A stretch of 64,000 bases of DNA from assembly GCF_011397635.1 (NCBI RefSeq), contig NC_064759.1, positions 12,668,428-12,732,427 on the forward strand. The letters run 5' to 3'. The translations under genes were made by a program, and so were the position numbers. The notes under the pieces were generated by a model that did no database searches, had not been told where the DNA came from, and saw nothing but the letters and a program-made list of their open reading frames with translations. Source of the DNA: Epinephelus fuscoguttatus. Taxonomy: Eukaryota > Chordata > Actinopteri > Perciformes > Serranidae. Below, piece by piece: positions 26,621 through 42,833 of this stretch (the stretch's first letter is position 1; every line of letters starts with the position of its first letter).

Positions 26621-28584
26621 ACTTGTTATGTGTAGGACTGCAGATGGAAATTAGCGTTTTGCCAAATCTGGTGCAACCATGTTTTCATGTCTTGTAATTG
26701 ATTAATGTCATTGCACACTGTCCTCTTATTAATCAAAAAAAAAAAGAACTGCATCATTCAAGGATCTGAAGAGATTTTAATCATTTAATTATCTCCTAAT
26801 CATCTCCAAGGAACATAAGTCACTGCTTTACATCCTGTTACATAACTTCCGACTGTTCCTCCACCAAAACCTGCCCTGTGATAGTGTACTCCAGGGCTCT
26901 CCAGTTGAACACATTGCCTGCAGTGAAGTGCACATGATCCATATAGTGTTTGAGCTCAGAGGTGGAGAGGACATAGTCCCACATGTGGACGTCAGTCATC
27001 ATACCAATGAAAGATTGAGCTGCATCGAAACCTTTGCCATAGGAGTCCTGCTCTTGGCCCAGGATGGTGATAGGTTCTCCAGTGATGGTCCCAGTTCTGA
27101 TGAATCTCTTGATGGTTGCCTTGCCGTCCACCCACAGCTGAACCAATCCGTTGTCAGAGCGCCAGGTGGCACACATAGAGTGCCAGGTGTTTGGAGGAAA
27201 TGACAGCGAAAGGAAGTCAGATTTAGTGTCCTCAACTTCTATCCTGATGTGGTCAACTGAATTAAGCTTGAAGATCAGGAAGGCATTGTTGTGCGAGGAG
27301 TAGCCATAGAGAAGAGCCCGTAGTTCCTGGTGATATCTGTTTGGAATCTGAGCAGATGTGCCAGCTGTGAGAAACTGGGGCAAACAACTCTTCAAACATT
27401 ACTATGAATAAAGAAGCTTTCTGGTTGCACCACCAGTTACCTGAGACAGGTAGTCAGAGAAGTGAATTCAGTTTTAGATGTCAGGAGCTTCACATAATCT
27501 GTTGTACCCTCCTTGGGAAGACAAACACTTTGCCTGACAGATCTGCACAGGTGGAAAAATCAAACCAGAGAATCTTTAAGAGGAGGACTTTAAGAGCAAA
27601 AATACTGACTTGACTACATGAACTAAAATGTTCTGTGGTTGAAACAAACAAAAAGGTTCAATCTATATTACATCATTGTCTGTAAACACAGCTTTGTTGA
27701 TTAAGAAAGACTGACGTACCTTCAGGTGTTGCACAACATGTTGCAACCATCACCATCAAAAGTAAAAGGCTCTTCATCTGAGATTTCAAAAAGCCAGTAT
27801 TTCAGTGTCAATGGAAAATGTAAGTTGTTTTTGCAGTTTATGGTCATACAATCACTTCAGCTCAATAATGCCTGCATTCATTACCAACTGGCATCATCTG
27901 GAGGTTCTCTTTTTGTAAAAGGATGTAATTTTGTCCCCATTAACCAATAAATATCACTTCATTTAACTGGTTATTTATACTATGACAGTAAATTTAAACA
28001 AATCAGCAGAATATAAAAGATCAGATGCAAACAGCAAATGACCCAACTTGAAAATGAATTTGATAAACTCTCACGTTTAAGCTGTATAGAGTTCTTACCT
28101 TGTGGCCGTGTCAGCTTCTTGCCCTGGACGCCTCAGTTTCAGGATGTCTGACCTGCATTTATGTCTGAGACAGGTTGTTTGATCTGCTTTCATCATGAAG
28201 GACTGTGGACTATTTCCCAACCACAGGGTGCATCAAACAAAGGGGGGCACTTTTTGGGTCTGAAAGGGTACATAAGGTTATATCCTCATGTTACACTTAC
28301 ATAATTCATTTTTGCTCCAAGGAAGGTGATTGGGGTTTTTTTGTTTCGTTTTTTAAAGCAAAGGACACCTATTGCTCACATGTGCACACGTGTTGTTTCT
28401 TTGTCTATAATATACGGCAGCGCCTCTTTAGAGGTAGCCTATCTTATTATTCTCATTGAACAAACACAGGCCTACAGTGTCCTTAAGTGCCTGCTTTGTT
28501 GATAGTACATGTCAGGATGCATGCACACACCTTCAGTTGAGTACAGTTCACATTTGAAACACTAGGCTACTGGCACTGGTTCCA
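26621..28584. repeat. Direct duplication unit 2 (pentraxin copy 2)
   Basis: Second copy of the 23448-25391 unit in the same orientation, separated from it by about 1.2 kb. Differences are scattered single substitutions and small indels, mainly near the right end (28210-28560). This indicates a recent duplication or recent gene conversion. Confidence 0.85.
26838..27777 (-). pseudogene. Short pentraxin copy 2, two frameshifts
   Basis: Exons correspond to copy 1: 27720-27777, 27441-27542 and 26838-27347. Exon 2 is 102 bases (103 in copy 1): a run of four G near 27514-27517 on the plus strand is one short. Exon 3 is 510 bases (511 in copy 1): one base is missing in a GGG run near 27298. Each deletion shifts the frame and they do not compensate. 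Everything else, including splice sites, signal peptide and the 3' two thirds of exon 3, is conserved; one substitution changes ATWHS to ATWRS. Either a very young pseudogene or a functional gene with homopolymer errors in the assembly. Confidence 0.75.
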
Positions 28585-28589
28585 GCGTC

Positions 28590-29299
28590 CAGGCCTAGGG
28601 GTGCTCGGCAGCACAAGGTTTCTCACCTCTCAGGTACAGACATTTGGCACTGATGGATTAAATGTGAATTAGTACTCAGTAGTACTGATGTAATTCAGTT
28701 GGTAAAAACAGTGATAAACGTAATCTATGTGGTACCTTCAAAACACAGTTACAAAGTACTGTACAATTAAAATTAAAACACATTTAAAACACAAGGAGAA
28801 TTAAGAGAGGTTCAGTAAACACACTTGTCTGAGCATAGTGATTTGGCTCATAACATACATGGTACATGGTGTGCTTATATCGACATGTTTGTTACAAAAT
28901 GTCGTGTAGATGAAAACTTACAGAGGCGTGTTGTCAGTAGTGCATACAGCTCTTGTTGGGACTGTAATGAGTGCAGGAGGGTGGATGTGGCGAAGGCACA
29001 GGCGGAGGAAATATCTATATGGACACTATTACATGGACATTATTTTGACACTCATCTTTTATGGACTGTGAGTGGACATTTAACAGTAGTATGATTGTTA
29101 ATAGTGATATTTTGGATTACCTCAGTTAATTGTTTTTATCATTGTGGTTTATTTGCTTCTATTTTATCTATTGGTATTAGTCAATCCTTACCTATTTTAT
29201 TTGTTTGTTTGTTTTTCTGCCTGGTGTTTTTTTTTTTTTTTTGAAGTGGTTTGATGTTGTTGAAAATCTGGGATTCAATAAAATTAAGTCATAAAAAAG
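28590..29299. other. Spacer between pentraxin copy 2 and LINE; nothing recognised
   Basis: No gene seen. It contains AT-rich sequence, a T run at about 29228-29241 and 'ggacatt' repeats near 29020-29080. It may include further decayed transposon sequence. Confidence 0.4.
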
Positions 29300-29650
29300 A
29301 CAAGACGAAGCAACAAACGCCATCAACATGTAAGGAACACATTCATAAGATAACAGCCAAGTGTAAAAAGATATTAAATGTGATGAGATGTTTAACAGGA
29401 GCAGAATGGGGAGCAAGCAGATCTGCAATTTGAAATATTTATGTAGCGCTGATTAGAGCAGTATTAGATTATGGAAATATTGCCTACGGTTCAGCAGCAA
29501 AAACCTCATTAAAGAAGTTTGAGGTGGTGCAAGCTCAAGCTTTAAGACTTTGTTGTGGTGCTTTAAAAACAACTTCTGTGTCCGCTCTTCAGGTTGAGAT
29601 GGGTGTGAATCAGACACAAACAGTTAATGATGAACTACTGGACAAATCTT

Positions 29651-31409
29651 GGTAGCACTTTATAATACAGCCCGTGTTTTACGACGTAACTCCCCGTGTC
29701 TTACGGCGTAACTTCCCGTGTCTTACGGCGTAACTCCTCTAAGACCTGCCGGGGTCTTACAGTGGAACTGCTACTGTCTTATGCTGTCACTCCCAGTGTC
29801 TTATAATGGAACTTCATGCGTCTTACCTTGCACTTACTGGGACTTCCCGGGTGACTCTCTGACATCTACCATGACATTTTGGGGGAGCCTATATGGTTTA
29901 GTTTCACTTATGACTTACAGTGTAACTCGCTATGTCTTACAGTAAAACGTCTTACAGTCCAACTCCTTTTGTCTTACCATGTAGGCCTACTTATTAAAAC
30001 TTATAACTAAAAAATCAGATATGATTTACAGTTTTAAAATACACGAAAATCATACTGCAATATGTAACCTGTTTAATCACACAATGAGTGTAAGTACCAG
30101 GTACCTGCATGGTAAGGAAGGGTGAACAGTGTGCAATTTATAATACAGCCCGCTCCCTGATAAGTACAGTGTAGGTCTCTGGTAATTACAGGGAAAGTCC
30201 CTGGTAGGTACAGCAGAAGTCTCGGGTGCTTAGAGTGTAAGTACCAGGTACCTGCATGGTAAGGAAGGGTGAACAGTGTGCAATTTATAATACAGCCCGC
30301 TCCCTGATAAGTACAGTGTAGGTCTCTGGTAATTACAGGAAAGTCCTGGTAGGTACAGCAGAAGTCTCGGGTGCTTAGAGTGTAAGTACCAGGTACCTGC
30401 ATGGTAAGGAAGGGTGAACAGTGTGCACTTTACAATACAGCCCGGTCCCTGATAAGTACAGTGTAGGTCTCTGGTAATTACAGGGAAAGTCCCTGGTAGG
30501 TACAGCAGAAGTCTCGGGTGCTTAGAGTGTAAGTACCAGGTACCTGCATGGTAAGGAAGGGCGAACAGTGTGCACTTTACAATACAGCCCGGTCCTGATA
30601 AGTACAGTGTAGGTCTCTGGTAATTACAGGGAAAGTCCCTGGTAGGTACAGCAGAAGTCTCGGGTGCTTAGAGTGTAAGTACTAGGTACCTGCATGGTAA
30701 GGAAGGGTGAACAGTGTGCACTTTACAATACAGCCCGCTCCTGGTACTTACAGGAAGTCTTGGGCACTTAGCATGTAAGTACCAGGTGTCTGCGTGGTAA
30801 AGAATAAAGATATTTTATAACTCTGAAGTTGTCATTGTGTGATTAAACAGGTTACATATTGCAGTATGATTTTCGTGTATTTTAAAACTGTAAATCATAT
30901 CTGATTTTATAGTTATAAGTTTTAATAAGTAGGCCTACATGGTAAGACATCAGGAGTTGGACTGTAAGACGTTTTACTGTAAGACATAGCGAGTTACACT
31001 GTAAGTCATAAGTGAAACTAAACCATATAGGCTCCCCCAAAATGTCATGGTAGATGTCAGAGAGTCACCCGGGAAGTCCCAGTAAGTGCAAGGTAAGACG
31101 CATGAAGTTCCATTATAAGACACTGGGAGTGACAGCATAAGACAGTAGCAGTTCCACTGTAAGACCCCGGCAGGTCTACTGTAAGACAAGCGAAACTACA
31201 CAACAGGTTCCTCTAAAATGCCATGTAGATGTCAGAGAGTTACCATGAAAGTCCCAATAAGTATATGGTAAGACACGGGAAGTTATGCCGTAAGACACGG
31301 GAAGTTATGCCATAAGACACGGGGAGTTACGCCGTCAGACACGGGAAGTTACGCCGTAAGACACGGGGAGTTACGTCGTAAAACACGGGCTGTATTATAA
31401 AGTGCTACC
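29651..31409. mobile_element. Foldback DNA transposon with 8-bp target duplication, inserted in the LINE
   Basis: The termini are perfect inverted repeats beginning GGTAGCACTTTATAATACAG and remain identical for about 70 bases. CAAATCTT (29643-29650 and 31410-31417) flanks it as a perfect 8-bp direct duplication, typical of hAT-like or other 8-bp-duplicating DNA transposons. Arms span about 29651-30087 and 30828-31409; each contains 22-base subrepeats of the form 'cgtgtcttacggcgtaactcc'. No transposase is present, so it would have to be mobilised in trans. The look-alike frames 29718-29945 (+) and 30974-31189 (-) are the same arm sequence read twice. Confidence 0.9.
30086..30805. repeat. Tandem array, about five units of 147 bp, core of the foldback element
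   Basis: Units begin 'gagtgtaagtaccaggtacc' at about 30086, 30233, 30378, 30525 and 30671, giving periods of 147, 145, 147 and 146 bp, followed by a shortened sixth unit from about 30769. Each unit includes 'ataatacagcccg', a motif that also occurs at the element's own termini. Not a CRISPR: the repeats are contiguous, with no unique spacers. Confidence 0.9.
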
Positions 31410-32721
31410 CAAATCTTCAAGGGCATTCTGAAGATCGACATCCAACAACAAAAGCAGGCTACTTCTTCCATGCTGGGAGAGAGAAAAGGCCAAAAGGGAA
31501 TGTTTTGCGTGGAGCAGTGAAACAGTTGCTAGAGATATGTCGTTAAATCAGAAAAGATGTATCCCTACAGTGCCATTATCAGTAACGTCACCCCAGTTGT
31601 TCCCCTCAGTGTCAGTTGATTTCTATATTCTGGAAAAAGTGCAGGTATATAAAGATTTTGGAAATACTGCAGTTTTGGTTGAAGATGGGTTACAGTCATC
31701 CCAGTATACACAGATGGATCCAAGGATCCTAACACAGGGAGCACTGGCTTTGCTTTGAGTATACCAACTTTAAAAGACTCTGATTTGTCTGTTTATACAG
31801 TCGAGATGATAGCTATTGCAACAGCATTACAGTGGATAGAAGTGTTGCAAATTAAAAAGGTTATTCTTTGTCCAGATTCATGTTCTACATTAATGTCATT
31901 ACAGTCATTTACATCTCACTGTAGGCAGGATATAGTTACTGAGATATATGAAACTCTGTACAGATTTAAAAATATGAATATTTTGATAACATTTGTGTAG
32001 GTACCAGCACACAGAGGGATTAAGGGCGATGAAATGGTGGATGCATTAGCACAACAGGCACTGAAGCACAAGGAAATCATGGAAATTCCACTCAGTAAAT
32101 CTGACGCAAAAGGAATAATCAAAAGAAACATCATTAAAGAGTGGCAGCACAGTTGGAATACAACAAATACAGGACGACACCTCTACGCAGTACAGCGAGA
32201 AGTGGGCACAATGAGGTCAGCTAAAAGAAGCACCAAAGAGGAGAACATCTTAACAAGGCTGAGGGTAGGACACACCAGACTAAATAAAACACTGCATGTG
32301 ATAAACAAACATCCCTCAGGATTATGTGACCTATGTCAAATAGAGCAATCAGTGGAACATGTCATTTTGCACTGCAATAAGTATTCTCGAGAGCGAGAAT
32401 TATTAAAGAGAGAAATCAGGAAGATTGGAGGGGAAGAATTGAGTTTGGAAAGTATATTTACAATTGGGTTAGGGAGTCTATTCCACTACTTGAAAGAAAC
32501 TGGATTGATCAACAGAATTTAGTATTCAGGACTTTTGTTTTTCCTTTTTCTGATTTGTTCATAGGGGTAGATAACGCTGGTTCACACGCCAACATAGTAC
32601 CTGGCGGTAATGCGTCTTTACGCTGGTTGCCACTCGCTATAAAACGGAAAGAAGAAGAAGACGAAAAAACACCATTACCCATAAACCCCTGTGATGACAT
32701 AGTAAACCCACAGACATCAAG

Positions 32722-39384
<6,663 letters not shown>

Positions 39385-39644
39385 GCACCCAAAGAAAAAA
39401 AGAGGAACTTCAAATATGAAAAATAAAAAAAAGACCTGAGAATTGCACCGCATGGGTTATTCACAGTAATATTATTACCCTCCTCTGTACAGGAACCGTT
39501 TTGTTAATCCTTTGTTTATGTAACCTGTAAACAACTTTTTTTTCAACTTTAGGTTGTTCTGTTTTCATTTTTTGTGTCAAGCACATATGTGTATTTTTGA
39601 ATCTTTTGTAATATACCTACTCAGTAACAAGGGCCGATTTCCTC

Positions 39645-39650
39645 AATAAA
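39645..39650 (+). terminator. psmd4: psmd4 polyadenylation signal AATAAA
   Basis: Canonical AATAAA 261 bases after the stop codon, the first good signal downstream of psmd4. Cleavage would fall near 39665-39675. Confidence 0.75.
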
Positions 39651-39679
39651 TTTACAGAATACAAGGTGCTACTGATGCT

Positions 39680-42600
39680 TTAAATGTATACACAGTTGTG
39701 TCAGCTGCAGGGTGGAAAATTAACTATCTTGTCCACCTGCCACTGTGGTTAGTGGAGTCCAAAATCTACCAGCTACTCAATAGATTATCAATGGGGGTTT
39801 TTTTGTTGGTGAGAAAAGCAAATCTAGCAGCCACTTGCATATTTTACCAGCATTTGGCTGGTAGCTGGTGCTAATTTCCAATGCTGGTTAGCTGCAACAG
39901 TGTTATTTTTACATGCGTACTTTTCCAATAATATTAATGGATGTTGCATTGATATTTACAAACTTTCACCAGTATCACACAACTAGCACCCTGTTAAACA
40001 TGCAAAATGGAAATATTATTATTACTATGGCTGGGTGTTCTTTACAGAACAAAACAGGATGCAAGACATAATGTATACGTGACCACAGCCTAGGGGAGAG
40101 CTGTATAGACATGCTGACAAACACCCTTTGGCTTATAACACTGAATATGTTTTAATACTTTTCTCGTTCTGAGAATTAGCATCAGTTTACACCTTCATGT
40201 AACTTGGAAAAAAAGCAGCTGATGGTTTGCCAAATGTGTAAATGTGTCATGTAGGTACTTTTTTCCTGCAGAATACTCAGATTTATTAAAAAGAATAATC
40301 CGAATTTGTGTTACTGTAATACGTGAAGCTAAAATTTATATCTTATAAGCACAGTTTCCAGCAAGTACTTAAAAATTTACATTGTTTCCAGAAATTCCAG
40401 TTTGCAGATTTACAATGCCACAAGTAGTCACATTGTAGAAATTACACTTCGCATCAGAAATATATTTTCTTAGATTTCTTAGATCTTAGATTCTTTCCTA
40501 GATTCTTTTTATTTTCTAATTAACATTTCTGAATTATTTTTGCACGATATTGCTTTAACTACATGTAAAATAAACATCCTTTTTGTAAGTGAAAAAAACA
40601 TAGTCACCGTCGCAGGATTTAATGACGTAAATTTATGCGACCGAGAGTAAAGTCAGGAACCAACTTCGCTTACTAGCAGGTAATTCAAATTAAATGCAAG
40701 CAATAGCTGATGTTAACATGAACTAGGGTGAACATAATACTTATTAAACGAAGTATATTATGACCACAGCAGCTGAGTGTTACACTAACCTAGCCAGCTG
40801 TAGTTTTTGGTTACATGAGGAAAGTTGGCCGATTGACGTTAGCACGGCGCGCTAGCTGCTAAATGCTAAAGTTTAGCTAGCGGTTAGCCGAAGAGCCCAC
40901 TTGTTGCAACACGACTATTTAACTAAGTTTGACATGCGAAACAGCAACTGATTTATTTCTTCAAACGTGTTAATATTTCACCAGGAAAGTCTGGAGCAGA
41001 ATAACAACATGCCAACTGCATTTCTTCACACAGTCCCGACCGTTGTGTGATACCAGCTGTCACATTTTTGATATCTGTAACACCGAAATCTGTGACCCGT
41101 CATTAGCTGTGACTCAGTAAGTTAACGTTATCAGACTCCCTTACTTAAAATGGGTTCGTTTTTGGAGCCCCCTAATCTGTGCAATGAACCCAATCTGTGA
41201 ACGCAATACCTACAGGAAGTTAAATGTAAATACACTGAGAGTTAGATTGTTTTTTTTTTAATTTTTTTTCCTTTTAATATTATGGTATATCAGAAATAAC
41301 TGTTGTACAATTATTTGTCTGTGTTATGTTTTTTTTTCAATAATCAGCATAATAATGGACTTCTTTAACGTGTTTTCTTCTCCTTGACACTTGCAATTGT
41401 TTTATTAGCTTTATTGTTGTTTTAACTGAACTTTTCTAATGCAGAAAGAGGCTGTTTGGCAAAGAATGAAGGCTCTGTGAACATAGATTATGTTCAGTTC
41501 TTTGTTATGCCCCTATTTTTTTTTTTTTAAATCTTGAATAATAATCAGTTTCATTCAGTTTTCTTTACAGAAATTTTGAGATGTAGCCCCACTGAACATA
41601 TATATTTATAAAAAGGTATCTTACACCTTAAAATTGAGAAGGCCCCGTGATCCCCCATGAAGATTTGGCAACCACTGATCTCGATGCTAGCTACTCTGTA
41701 TGGAGAAAAACTCCCAAACATATGTCACGCCTCAAATTTAAAATACTGAAAATAGGTTAGTCCATCAATTGTTTAGCTGGGTAAAAAAAATAAAGAAACC
41801 AAAATTTGTGCATGGAGGGAAAAATACAGAAAATAAATGCTGATTATTAAACATTTTAGAATTAGGAAGTTAATAGTGGTTTAGTTTAAAATAAAAGTAA
41901 CTTCACACCTAACTATTGTCATCACTTAACATGTTAGGATTAGGAATAGAGGTCCAGGGTCAGGTTAGAATAAGGGTGCTTTCACACCTGCTTGTTTGGT
42001 TCTGTCCAGTAGAATTCAAGTTCGTTTGCCCCCTAAATGCAGTTCAATGGGGCAGGTGTGAACACACCAAGCGCACTAAAACAGCCAGACCAAGACCTTC
42101 TTGAAGAGGTGGTCTCAGTCTGGGTACAAACAAACTGTGTGGTTAGTTTGTGGTGAGAACATGTTCCGACCTTGATCTGAACCAACTGCAGTCACGTGAC
42201 ACATTGTTTGGGTTAAACATGTTACAGTCCTGGAGGATTGTTAATGTACACCTCCTCCTGTACTGCCTTAATCTGCACATTCAGCACATCCAATGCATCA
42301 AAACATTCTTTTCTAGTTGGAGCCGCGCCTCGTTTTCAAACTGTATGGTTTGACTAAAATGAACAATGACAGCAATATAGTCCACAAGGAGCAGCGCTAA
42401 AATCAACCTGCGTAGTAGTCCCTCCATTGTGACATTAGAAAGTGTCACAATTATCTTGCAAATGTACTCTTATTCAATGTTTTGTTTACTTCCTGGATTT
42501 TTCCTACATGGAAATTCTGACCAATCAAGAGCAGCTTTCTCACACAAGACATTTTATCTGGTCCGCTTGTAAATGCTAGAATAAACCAAAGATATTTGAG

Positions 42601-42812
42601 GAGCAGAGAGTGACAAGAAAGTGACATGAGACGAGAAACAGGATTATGGGCTGGGTCATGGATCCTGATGGTGTTACAATCTTGACAATCAGCAATTGGT
42701 TTTTAAGACATTGGTCAGTCAGACATAAAAGTAACTTTCGCAGTTCAGCTGCATCAACATGTCATGATTAAATTAACTTGCATATATTGCTCTGACTTGT
42801 GTTCTCTAACAG
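39680..42812. other. Intergenic and 5' region of znf687
   Basis: No protein gene seen. A CRE-like TGACGTAA (about 40623) stands just before a possible non-coding first exon ending 'tactagcag' with donor gtaatt at 40680. A GC-richer stretch follows (40830-40900). This would be the znf687 promoter and 5' UTR exon, but it is inference. The rest is AT-rich, with a transposon-like stretch from about 41972. Confidence 0.35.
41972..42640. mobile_element. Inverted-repeat DNA element (approximate bounds)
   Basis: The start 'agggtgctttcacacctgc' is the terminus of a common teleost DNA transposon family, and the internal 'gaagaggtggtctcagtctggg' is also typical of it. The right terminus is not clear by eye and the given end is a guess. 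It lies just upstream of the first znf687 coding exon. Confidence 0.45.
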
Positions 42813-42833
42813 GTCTCAAGCCTCGTGCTGGCA

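Larger units (their letters stand above)
29300..32662 (+). mobile_element. Decayed I-type LINE (reverse transcriptase end and RNase H), split by a DNA element
   Basis: The left part (29300-29650) reads CKKILNVMRCLTGAEWGASR, then LIRAVLDYGNIAYGSA and VQAQALRLCCGALKTT, the block after the reverse transcriptase. The right part (31410-32522) holds an RNase H domain: YTDGSKDP, the glutamate in VEMIAIATALQWIE, the aspartate in LCPDSCSTL, and VPAHRGIKGDEMVD, followed by a terminal CxxC-H-C motif (CDLCQIEQSVEHVILHC). RNase H after the reverse transcriptase is characteristic of I-clade elements. It is dead: a frameshift lies just before YTDG, an in-frame TAG (31998-32000) replaces the expected tryptophan before VPAHRG, and a stop is at 29431. 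A 3' tail of GAA repeats ends near 32662. The 5' end is truncated. Confidence 0.8.

Noticed and set aside
29718-29945. 75-residue frame with a nearly identical minus-strand twin at 30974-31189
   Set aside because: These are the two inverted arms of the foldback element read on opposite strands, not genes.
30073-30402. 109-residue minus-strand frame with internal repeats
   Set aside because: It is translation of the tandem array (period 147 = 49 codons keeps the frame open by chance).
30086-30805. Regularly spaced repeats resembling a CRISPR array
   Set aside because: Units are contiguous 147-bp tandem copies with no unique spacers, inside a eukaryotic transposon.
42825-42833. Upstream GTG start for znf687
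   Set aside because: Eukaryotic initiation and the conserved [10 protein letters not shown]-terminus both point to the ATG at 42834.
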